The translations under genes and the position numbers were made by a program. A model generated the notes under the pieces. The model was not told the DNA's origin and made no database searches. It saw only the letters and a program-made list of their open reading frames with translations. Positions 1 to 5,157 of a stretch of DNA of 8,344 bases are shown piece by piece. This DNA is from an uncultured Dehalococcoidia bacterium. GTDB lineage: Bacteria > Chloroflexota > Dehalococcoidia > Tepidiformales > Tepidiformaceae. The DNA lies in the NCBI GenBank assembly GCA_937864275.1, contig CALMIW010000307.1, positions 1 to 8,344 of the forward strand, written 5' to 3'. Each line of letters opens with the position of its first letter. The first letter of the stretch is position 1.

Positions 1-51
1 GCAGTAGAGGTTCCCGATGAACTGGGTGCCGATGAGTCCGAGTCGAAGCAT
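1..51 (-). CDS. Gfo/Idh/MocA-type NAD(P)-dependent oxidoreductase, N-terminal fragment
   Basis: Only the first 17 codons lie in the window, reading MLRLGLIGTQFIGNLYC from an ATG at 51-49; the rest runs off the left edge. A hydrophobic beta strand followed by G-L-I-G-T-Q-F-I-G is the Rossmann dinucleotide-binding opening typical of Gfo/Idh/MocA oxidoreductases, whose N-termini commonly read like LRIGLIGxGFIG. Members oxidise or reduce sugars, inositols or related polyols with NAD(P) in the cytoplasm. The start is well fixed: it is the only ATG in the frame, and an in-frame TGA lies four codons upstream (64-66). No good Shine-Dalgarno precedes it. The gene is divergent from the LuxR-type gene at 156, across a 104-bp spacer whose most AT-rich part is about 91-120. 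With only 17 residues the family call rests on one motif, and another Rossmann dehydrogenase is possible. Confidence 0.62.
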   Translation of the reverse strand, partial: MLRLGLIGTQFIGNLYC

Positions 52-143
52 CCCGGGGATTCTTCACCCGTCCGAGCTGGCTGTCGACCAATCTCAAAAT
101 CGAATGGTTAACATAGAGTAGGGTCAGGCTAGGCGGGCAGCGA

Positions 144-149
144 TAGCGT
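144..149 (+). promoter_or_regulatory. Candidate -10 box for a leaderless LuxR-type transcript
   Basis: TAGCGT fits the TANNNT form of a -10 box and ends exactly 6 nt before the GTG start at 156. Transcription from it would begin at or next to the start codon, which agrees with the absence of a convincing Shine-Dalgarno. No -35 hexamer is evident 16-18 bp upstream. The first three bases also form the in-frame TAG that closes the frame upstream, so this could be coincidence. Confidence 0.3.
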
Positions 150-155
150 GGCCGC

Positions 156-443
156 GTGGACAGGAAGACCGGCGGTGATCCTCCCTGGACTCCGCGCGAG
201 CGAGAGGTCCTGGACCGGATCTCGCGAGGGCTCACGAACTTCGAAATCGCGCAGGACCTTGGCATCTCGCTCGACGGGGCGAAGTGGCATGTCAGCCAGA
301 TTCTTTCGAAGCTCGGCGTCAAGGAGCTTGCAGTCGTGGATCTCACGCCTGAAGCATCGGACATCGAGGTCACATTCGCCGGGGGTTTGCGCATCCTCCC
401 GGTCGAGACGCCCCTCCCTCCGGACGGCGAGAAGTTTCGCTAG
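156..443 (+). CDS. Small stand-alone LuxR-type HTH DNA-binding protein
   Basis: A 95-aa protein that is almost only a GerE/LuxR helix-turn-helix domain. Residues about 11-60 carry the family pattern: WTPREREVL, then RGLTNFEIAQDLGIS, then the recognition helix region around GAKWHVSQILSKLGV. Such domains bind DNA as dimers and usually form the C-terminus of a response regulator or a larger LuxR protein. Here there is no receiver, autoinducer or other sensor domain in front, because an in-frame TAG at 144-146 lies only three codons before the GTG start. About 35 residues follow the HTH, proline-rich and acidic near the end, with no recognisable domain. The GTG at 156 is the only usable start ahead of the HTH. 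Its target is unknown; the neighbouring divergent oxidoreductase or convergent transporter are possibilities only by position. Its TAG stop overlaps the MFS stop in a shared CTAG (440-443). Confidence 0.82.
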   Translation: MDRKTGGDPPWTPREREVLDRISRGLTNFEIAQDLGISLDGAKWHVSQILSKLGVKELAVVDLTPEASDIEVTFAGGLRILPVETPLPPDGEKFR

Positions 444-1753
444 GCAGCCTCGGGCACCTGCATCCGTTCGCCGGGTTTCGGAATCAACAGCAGCATGGCC
501 GCGGCGGCGATGTTCAGGCAGGCGACGGTGAAGAATGCGCCGTTGTAGTTGCCGACGTGGTCGAAGTAGATCGAGACGAGCAGCGGCGAACCAGCGCCGA
601 GGATGAGTGCGAAGGGAAGCCCTGCACTGCGGACCGAACCGAGGTAGCGCCTGCCGAAGTAGGAGGCCCAGATGACCTCCTGGAGAGGGATCATGCCACC
701 CCAGCCACAACCAAGCAGGAAGAATCCGAAATACACGAGCAGGTCGGCGTTCGCATTGACCGAGGCCGTGATGATCACCATTGAGGTGCCGGTGAGGAGG
801 GCGCCGGCCGAGGCGAGCTTCTTGGGGTCCCAGTGGTCCATGGCGTAACCCCAGATTGGCTTCGAAAGCAGCGCCGGGATCGACGACATCGTGATCATGA
901 GCGAAGCGGTCGCGCGGCTGTAGCCGGCGTCGGTCATGAAGGGAATGGTCTGGAGGAGCATGACGCCGATAGTGACGCCGAACATGCCGAAGCCGATCAC
1001 CAACATGTAGAACGTGGCAGTGCGCACGGCCTGCTTTCGGGTCATGGACATGGCATATTCGGCGCGCGCGCGATCACCCATGCCGGATGCCATTTGTTCG
1101 TTGCTACGGCCGTCGGGATTCCAACCGTAGTCCTCGGGGGCGCGGCGCATGAAGAAGGCAGTAGGCACGATGAGCGCAGCAGCGCCGATGGCGAGCACCC
1201 GCCAGGCTGCGCGCCAGCCCCAGTTGTCGATGACTTCAGTGATGGCAGGCGTTAGCGCGACACCTGCCATCGAGACCCCCATCGAGGCCATGCTCACTGC
1301 CCAGCCGCGGCGTTCGACAAACCATTTCGAGAGGGTGACGTTCACGACAAGGTTGCCGATCATCGCGGCGCCGATGGTGAGGATGAGCCCGTTCAGGACA
1401 ATCCATTGCCAGAGTTCCTGTGTGAAGCTCAGCCCGTAGAGCGCGGTGGCAAGCAAGACGATGCCGATTAGCATCAGTTGGCGTCCGCCACGGCGGTCGA
1501 CGTGTGCGCCGATGAAGAAGCCGGTGAAGGCCATGATGACTTGGGCGAGCGTGCGGGAGAGCGTGAACTCGGAGCGCGTCCAATCGAGTTCGGTCGTCAT
1601 CGGCTTCAAGAACGCGCCGACGACGTAGTTCTGGGAACCCACAGCGACGAACTGGGCGACGAATGCCGCACCGATCAGCCAGTAGCCGTAGAAAATGCCC
1701 CTGGAGGCCCGCTCCGCCGAAGCGCCCGTTGCGCCGGCTATTTCACGCGCCAT
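440..1753 (-). CDS. MFS transporter, monocarboxylate / oxalate-formate antiporter-like
   Basis: A 437-aa inner-membrane protein of the usual MFS length with about 12 hydrophobic segments: one from residue 24, five more to about 200, a hydrophilic central loop about 203-243, and six more to about 425. The signature loop between TM2 and TM3 is present as G82-A-H-V-D86-R87-R-G-G-R91, with a weaker second-half copy around GYAMDHWDP (302-310). The opening FYGYW, the segment FVERRGWAVSMASMGV and the central RAPEDYGWNPDG resemble MCT-like and oxalate/formate antiporter-like carriers, which move small organic anions with protons or by exchange. The substrate cannot be read from sequence. The ATG is fixed by an in-frame TGA two codons upstream (1757-1759). 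The gene lies 80 bp downstream of the MDMPI-family gene on the same strand and may be the third gene of the tetR operon; no clear promoter or strong ribosome binding site was found in the gap. Confidence 0.9.
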   Translation of the reverse strand: MAREIAGATGASAERASRGIFYGYWLIGAAFVAQFVAVGSQNYVVGAFLKPMTTELDWTRSEFTLSRTLAQVIMAFTGFFIGAHVDRRGGRQLMLIGIVLLATALYGLSFTQELWQWIVLNGLILTIGAAMIGNLVVNVTLSKWFVERRGWAVSMASMGVSMAGVALTPAITEVIDNWGWRAAWRVLAIGAAALIVPTAFFMRRAPEDYGWNPDGRSNEQMASGMGDRARAEYAMSMTRKQAVRTATFYMLVIGFGMFGVTIGVMLLQTIPFMTDAGYSRATASLMITMSSIPALLSKPIWGYAMDHWDPKKLASAGALLTGTSMVIITASVNANADLLVYFGFFLLGCGWGGMIPLQEVIWASYFGRRYLGSVRSAGLPFALILGAGSPLLVSIYFDHVGNYNGAFFTVACLNIAAAAMLLLIPKPGERMQVPEAA

Positions 1754-1833
1754 GAATCAACACCCATCCGCAACGTTGTGGCGCGAGTCTACACCTGCCT
1801 GCGGCGCGTGCCAGCGACAGCCGTCAGCAGCGT

Positions 1834-2679
1834 CTAATACGGCGCCAGCAGGTTGTCGAGCGCCCTTCGGGTTGCCTCTGGCGATGCGTTCGAAGAGACG
1901 CGCCCCAGCGCCGTTTCGGCGCTGATGCGGCCGCTCGTCCGCCGCATGAAGTCGGGCACCGTCATCTCGATGTCGACACGCGTGCCGCGCCCGGCGGATA
2001 CGGCCCAGTGGCCGCCGGCGGGCCCATCGAGGCGGATGGTCAGGCCAAGGTCGCGGTCCCGCTTCTGTACGAACTTCGCGACGTCCTGGACGGCCAGCGC
2101 CACCAGCCTGCCGTCGTGCTCGGCCGTGATGGCAAAGGGCTTGCCGGTGGCGTCGGCGATGTCGAGGCGGTGGATCCACATGTCGCGAGGGAAGATCCGG
2201 TGCAAGAGCGTGCGTACGGGCACGACCCCGACCGGGGGAACCGGGACGCGCACCTGCCCGGCGGCGAGGTTCAGGCGCAGGCGTGCCGCGATGGACCTCG
2301 GCGTCCCCTCCCGGAGCTCCGCGATGAGCGCCTCAGTGGTGAGGTCCCGGCGCATGTCGACCTGCTTCTGATTCATCGCATCCAGCATCGACATGCCGCG
2401 CTTGCGGTAGGGCGCGATGGTCCGGGGGTTGACCTGGGCGAGCATGCCTGTCAGCCCGGCGCCGCTCTGGATGTGCCCGGCCTGGTGGGCCACCACGTCG
2501 CGGACGTCCCACAGTGAACAGGGCGTCGGGCGCTCCCAGTCTCCCGGCTCCAACTGTTCCAGCGCCTGCAGGAATGCCGCGAGTTCCATCCGGGCGGAAG
2601 CGGCGTAGTCGGAGGGAGTCGGCACGGGAACGTCCCGTGCATCGCTCGGGTTGCCCGTTCGGGCCGTCAACGGCGTCAT
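1834..2679 (-). CDS. Maleylpyruvate isomerase (MDMPI)/DinB-family mycothiol-dependent-type protein (TIGR03083-like)
   Basis: A 281-aa cytoplasmic protein. The N-terminal part, about residues 24-175, is a DinB/MDMPI four-helix metal-binding domain: an early helix MELAAFLQALEQLEPGDWERPT, then CSLWDVRDVVAHQAGH with H65 and H69, then DMWIHRLDI with D166 and H170. The usual metal triad is one His from the VAH motif plus the acidic residue and His of the later D/E-x-x-x-H motif, so H65, D166 and H170 are the expected ligands. The C-terminal part, about 190-281, looks like the SCP2-like tail of this family. Characterised members isomerise maleylpyruvate with mycothiol or act as thiol transferases; the substrate here is not known, and dependence on mycothiol is family inference. 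A clear AAGGAGA (2684-2690) precedes the ATG. The start overlaps the tetR stop in ATGA (2676-2679), implying translational coupling. It may detoxify or convert the compound that the regulator senses and the downstream MFS protein moves. Confidence 0.83.
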   Translation of the reverse strand: MTPLTARTGNPSDARDVPVPTPSDYAASARMELAAFLQALEQLEPGDWERPTPCSLWDVRDVVAHQAGHIQSGAGLTGMLAQVNPRTIAPYRKRGMSMLDAMNQKQVDMRRDLTTEALIAELREGTPRSIAARLRLNLAAGQVRVPVPPVGVVPVRTLLHRIFPRDMWIHRLDIADATGKPFAITAEHDGRLVALAVQDVAKFVQKRDRDLGLTIRLDGPAGGHWAVSAGRGTRVDIEMTVPDFMRRTSGRISAETALGRVSSNASPEATRRALDNLLAPY

Positions 2680-3341
2680 GGCGTCTCCTTCGTTGCGTGA
2701 GCAGGGCTGGGCGGGGCGACCCAGGCGGCCTTGATCAACGAAGCCGCAGCCGGGACCAGCGGCCCGAACCGCCCGCTGGTGATCGGGGCGTCTGGTTCGT
2801 TTGCTCGTTTCAGCGAGGTGAGGCCGTGCATGACCGCGATGAAGAGGTCGCGTGTCGCCGCGGCATCCAATCCGCTGCGGAGCAGCCCTGCGTCGAGCGC
2901 GGCCTGGAACTGACGCTCGGCGTCTTCGAGGAGCCCCGATGCTTCGACCATCGAAGCCCCGGAGGGGACGAATCCGGGCTCGGGCCGCTCGAAAAGCAGG
3001 GAATAGAGGTCCGGGTTCTCGTCGGCAAAGGCCATGTAGTTCGCAATCCCGGCTTCGAGCAGGTCGTCATCGAACTGGTGCCTCGCGAAGAGTTCGGCGA
3101 GGCGACGGCGGTACATCTGCATGCCGATGCGGAACAGTTCGTCGTAGAGGGCGTGCTTGCTATCGAAGTACGTGTAGAGCGAGGGGGTCTTCATCCCCAG
3201 CCGCCGGGCCACTTCGTTCAGGCTGAGCGCGCCGACGCCCTCAGCCCGCATGACATCTCGAGCAGTGTCGAGAATGGACTGGCGGACCAGTGGATACCCG
3301 TGGCGACGGACCGTTGGCTTCGTGGCATGAACTACTGGCAT
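2676..3341 (-). CDS. TetR/AcrR-family transcriptional regulator
   Basis: A 221-aa one-component regulator of normal family length. The TetR_N DNA-binding domain spans about residues 20-68: ILDTARDVMRAEGVGALSLN, then EVARRLGMKTPSLYTYFDSK, ending in the typical LYDEL helix. The rest is an all-helical ligand-binding and dimerisation domain (about 75-208) with a motif MAFADENPDLYSLLFERPEP seen in TetR proteins with a C-terminal domain of the TetR_C_13/33 type. TetR proteins usually repress and release DNA when a small hydrophobic ligand binds. The ATG at 3341 has no Shine-Dalgarno. A perfect 13-bp dyad begins 10 bp upstream of it, so autoregulation is likely. The gene heads a minus-strand group, overlaps the MDMPI-family gene by 4 nt and is followed by the MFS gene; control of its own operon is the simplest reading (inference). 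Confidence 0.9.
   Translation of the reverse strand: MPVVHATKPTVRRHGYPLVRQSILDTARDVMRAEGVGALSLNEVARRLGMKTPSLYTYFDSKHALYDELFRIGMQMYRRRLAELFARHQFDDDLLEAGIANYMAFADENPDLYSLLFERPEPGFVPSGASMVEASGLLEDAERQFQAALDAGLLRSGLDAAATRDLFIAVMHGLTSLKRANEPDAPITSGRFGPLVPAAASLIKAAWVAPPSPAHATKETP
2684..2690 (-). promoter_or_regulatory. Strong Shine-Dalgarno for the MDMPI-family gene, inside the tetR 3' end
   Basis: The minus strand reads AAGGAGA, then CGCC, then ATG. It lies within the last codons of tetR (Lys-Glu-Thr-Pro-stop). It decides the start at 2679 over the next Met (residue 31) and supports coupled translation across the ATGA overlap. It is the best anti-SD match seen in the window. Confidence 0.8.
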
Positions 3342-3350
3342 TTGGCAAAA

Positions 3351-3363
3351 CTAATACTATTAG
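3351..3363 (-). promoter_or_regulatory. Candidate TetR autoregulatory operator (perfect 13-bp dyad)
   Basis: The plus strand reads CTAATACTATTAG: perfect 6-bp arms CTAATA and TATTAG around one central base. It stands out as AT-rich inside GC-rich surroundings, lies 10-22 bp upstream of the tetR ATG and covers the likely -10 region. TetR proteins commonly bind short dyads overlapping their own promoters. Binding has not been shown; the assignment rests on symmetry, position and the adjacent gene. Confidence 0.55.
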
Positions 3364-3382
3364 GACGTTGCGAGGCGCGCAA
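3354..3382 (-). promoter_or_regulatory. Candidate promoter of the tetR-MDMPI-MFS operon
   Basis: On the minus strand a -35-like TTGCGC (3377-3382) is followed after 17 bp by a -10-like TAGTAT (3354-3359), which lies inside the dyad at 3351-3363. The hexamers match the sigma-70 consensus at 3 and 4 of 6 positions. Transcription would begin only a few nt before the ATG at 3341. An alternative -10, TAGTTT (3348-3353), ends exactly 6 nt before the ATG and would give a leaderless mRNA. Confidence 0.42.
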
Positions 3383-3423
3383 TCCATGCCCTTCAGTGGT
3401 TGGGCGGTCGAAGGGAAGCAGCC

Positions 3424-4107
3424 TCAGCCCAGCAGCATCTCCAGCGCTCGGGCGGTATCCGAAAGGTCAGGCATCGCGAACTCGGCGCCGGAGTCGCGCA
3501 GCTGTTCTGGCGAGTACCTGCCCGTGCCGACGCCAAAGGCTTTCGCTCCAGCGAGATGGGCCGCCTCGATGTCGAGAGGTGTGTCGCCCAGCACGATCAC
3601 CTCCGAGCGCCCGGGAGCCAGGCCGAACGTCGCCTCCAACTCGGCGATCCCGTCGCGCACAAGCTCCGCCCGCACGGTGTGCTGGTCGCCGAATCCGCCG
3701 CCGGAGAAGTGATGCCAGAGCCCGAAGTGCCCGAGCTTGTGGGCGGCGCCGCGCCGCATGTTGCCGGTCGCGAGGCCGACGAGGGCGTCTTCGGCGTCGA
3801 GCGCCGCAAGCAGTTCGCGCACCCCCGGGAGCACGATGCCGCCCTTTTGAGCGATCCATGCCGGGAGGTCGTCGAGATAGCTTTCGGAGAGACGCTGGAA
3901 GTTGGACGAGAGTGCCGCGCCGCCGAACCCGTGGCGCTCGAGGCACTCGAGGAAGATCCAGCGGTCGGTGCGGCCGTCGAAGACCATCCCCTGGGTCGCC
4001 TTTTCGACGCCGAACTCGCGCTGGAACGCCGCCTCCATGGCCCCGCGTCCGGCGCCATCGGTGCGCACCATGGTCATGTCGATATCGAAGAGAAGGATTC
4101 GCCGCAT
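3424..4107 (-). CDS. HAD-superfamily hydrolase, phosphoglycolate phosphatase-like
   Basis: A 227-aa cytoplasmic phosphatase of the haloacid dehalogenase superfamily, typical in length for the Gph-like group with a helical cap. Motif I is FDIDMT with nucleophile D8 and acid/base D10. The cap lies between about 15 and 90. Motif II is the Thr of LATGN (T114), motif III is K124 in AAHKLGHFGL, and motif IV is GDTPLD (D175, D179), which binds Mg2+. All catalytic residues are present. Members remove phosphate from phosphoglycolate, sugar phosphates or related small molecules; the substrate here is not determined. I place the start at the ATG at 4107 because motif I then begins at the usual distance. 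The frame stays open upstream (another ATG at 4158), but that stretch is Arg-rich, unlike the family, and would fill the spacer to the divergent epimerase gene. No Shine-Dalgarno is visible. It is 82 bp upstream of tetR, which has its own promoter. Confidence 0.88.
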   Translation of the reverse strand: MRRILLFDIDMTMVRTDGAGRGAMEAAFQREFGVEKATQGMVFDGRTDRWIFLECLERHGFGGAALSSNFQRLSESYLDDLPAWIAQKGGIVLPGVRELLAALDAEDALVGLATGNMRRGAAHKLGHFGLWHHFSGGGFGDQHTVRAELVRDGIAELEATFGLAPGRSEVIVLGDTPLDIEAAHLAGAKAFGVGTGRYSPEQLRDSGAEFAMPDLSDTARALEMLLG

Positions 4108-4113
4108 GCGTTC

Positions 4114-4119
4114 AGTGTA
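4114..4119 (-). promoter_or_regulatory. Candidate -10 box for a leaderless HAD-phosphatase transcript
   Basis: The minus strand reads TACACT, then GAACGC, then the ATG at 4107, so a good TANNNT -10 box ends 6 nt before the start codon. This spacing would put the first transcribed base at the ATG and explains the missing Shine-Dalgarno. No clear -35 box is seen. The 58-bp spacer must also hold the promoter of the divergent epimerase gene, for which I see no convincing elements. Confidence 0.4.
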
Positions 4120-4165
4120 GCCGGGGCATTGTCCGAAGCGCCGCAAACGCCGCAGCATTCGGGCG

Positions 4166-5044
4166 GTGACTATCGAACTCCGGACAGTGGGCGCGAGGGC
4201 GCTGATCGAGCCGCGCTTCGGCGGGCGCATCCCCCAGCTCTTCGTCGAGGTTGACGGGCGGGAGGAACCACTGCTCTACGCGCCGGCCGACCCGGCAGAG
4301 TACGACCGCCAGCCGCTCATCGGCGGGTGCTACCCGATGGCGCCATGGCCGAACCGGATCCGCGCCGGCCAATTCGCCTGGTCCGGCCGCGAGTACCGGG
4401 TCCCGCTCGACGCGGCCGGCGAAGCTCTCCACGGGCTCTGCTTCGACCAGCCCTGGCAGGTCGTCGCCCGCGTCGGCCGGGTGGTCGAAATGCGGTGCGA
4501 CTTCGGGCGGGCGTGGCCATGGGAGGGCAGCGCCTGGCAGCGCATCGAACTCGGTCCGGGATTCCTCGCGCTCAAGCTGGAAGTCCGGGCGGCGCGCGAG
4601 GCCTTCCCTGCGGGCTGCGGCTGGCACCCCTGGTTCCGGCGCGACGTCGCGGGCTCGGCTGGTGTGACGGTCGGCGTGGCCGCGGCCAGCCGCTACGTGC
4701 TGGAAGACGGCATCCCCACAGGAGAGCTCGTGGCGCCCGCGGAGGACTTCCTCCTCGATGGCCGCCAGCTCGGGCAGCGTCGCCTTGACGACTGCTACAC
4801 CGGCATCGAACGGCCGGAGGTGGTAGTCGAGTGGGAGCGGCTCCGCCTGTCCATTGCCTTTGAGAGTCCCCGGCCCCACCTCCAGGTCTATTCCCCGCCG
4901 GAGGCGTTCTGCCTGGAACCGCAGACCTGTGCGCCCGATGCGTTCAACCTTTCAGCAGCCGGTTCCGTCGTCGATGGCGCCGCGGTTGTGGCTCCGGGCA
5001 GGCCGCTCGCGCTCACAAGCCGGTGGACTTGGGCGCCCACCTGA
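4166..5044 (+). CDS. Aldose 1-epimerase (galactose mutarotase)-like protein
   Basis: A 292-aa cytoplasmic protein with the all-beta mutarotase fold markers in order. APWPNRIRAGQFAWSG (59-74) carries N63 and R64. ALHGL carries H89, and GWHPWF carries H154, the expected catalytic acid. LDDCYTG has the substrate-contacting D209 region, and CLEPQT-x-x-x-DAFNL has E251, the expected catalytic base. The family interconverts alpha and beta anomers of hexoses such as glucose and galactose; related YeaD-type members act on hexose 6-phosphates. The catalytic set is complete, so activity is likely, but the sugar is unknown. The GTG at 4166 is the first usable start; its ribosome binding site is weak. 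It is divergent from the HAD phosphatase across 58 bp, a plausible but unproven sugar/sugar-phosphate pairing. The P450 gene follows 113 bp downstream and appears to have its own promoter. Confidence 0.87.
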   Translation: MTIELRTVGARALIEPRFGGRIPQLFVEVDGREEPLLYAPADPAEYDRQPLIGGCYPMAPWPNRIRAGQFAWSGREYRVPLDAAGEALHGLCFDQPWQVVARVGRVVEMRCDFGRAWPWEGSAWQRIELGPGFLALKLEVRAAREAFPAGCGWHPWFRRDVAGSAGVTVGVAAASRYVLEDGIPTGELVAPAEDFLLDGRQLGQRRLDDCYTGIERPEVVVEWERLRLSIAFESPRPHLQVYSPPEAFCLEPQTCAPDAFNLSAAGSVVDGAAVVAPGRPLALTSRWTWAPT

Positions 5045-5057
5045 CCCTCGCGGGGTC
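5043..5057 (+). terminator. Weak hairpin at the end of the epimerase gene
   Basis: GACCC (5043-5047) pairs with GGGTC (5053-5057) around the 5-nt loop TCGCG. The first arm begins inside the epimerase TGA. A pyrimidine-rich TCTCTCGTCC follows, but there is no true T tract. It could help end transcription before the P450 promoter. The stem is short, so this is tentative. Confidence 0.27.
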
Positions 5058-5101
5058 TCTCGTCCGCCGGAGATAGTTCGTCCGCGGGCAATTAGCTGTG
5101 T

Positions 5102-5148
5102 TCGAATGTTGTTCGAGTTTGCTACGCTACCCGAATCCCCATGATTCG
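5102..5148 (+). promoter_or_regulatory. P450 promoter region with two CGAA/TTCG dyads
   Basis: Three elements lie just upstream of the P450 gene. First, a dyad TCGAA-N5-TTCGA at 5102-5116; the heptamer TGTTCGA also repeats directly at 5099-5105 and 5110-5116, 11 bp apart. Second, an extended -10-like TGC-TACGCT at 5120-5128, with a weak TTCGAA at the -35 position. Third, a perfect dyad CGAATC-N5-GATTCG at 5132-5148. The dyad centres (5109 and 5140) are 31 bp apart, about three helical turns, and flank the -10 box. This looks like a paired operator for a dimeric regulator. The second dyad would also form a 6-bp hairpin in the mRNA leader, ending 9 nt before the P450 ATG. No regulator gene is adjacent. 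Confidence 0.45.
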
Positions 5149-5157
5149 AGCCGCACG

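Noticed and set aside
52..155. Defined -35/-10 pairs in the divergent spacer between the oxidoreductase and LuxR-type genes
   Set aside because: Several AT-rich hexamers (for example TAACAT at 109-114) occur, but none has a matching -35 box at a usual distance. Small palindromes such as GTCGAC and GTTAAC are too short to interpret.
1754..1833. Separate promoter or terminator between the MDMPI-family and MFS genes
   Set aside because: TAGACT on the minus strand resembles a -10 box, but no good -35 or stable hairpin accompanies it.
3389..3415. Inverted repeat CCCTTC / GAAGGG downstream of the HAD gene as a terminator
   Set aside because: Perfect 6-bp arms but a 15-nt loop and no T tract; too weak to call.
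2514..4169. 551-codon open frame on the plus strand
   Set aside because: It lies opposite the MDMPI, TetR and HAD genes, all with clear motifs. Its product is Arg/Ser-rich with no domain, as expected for an antisense frame in GC-rich DNA.
4108..4230. 41-residue N-terminal extension of the HAD phosphatase
   Set aside because: Motif I should lie within about 10 residues of the start. The extension is Arg-rich and would overlap the divergent epimerase gene.
5103..5115. SOS/LexA box (CGAAC-N4-GTTCG type) upstream of the P450
   Set aside because: The sequence CGAATGTTGTTCG is one base too short and has a mismatch in the first half-site, so it does not fit that consensus. The symmetric reading TCGAA-N5-TTCGA is better.
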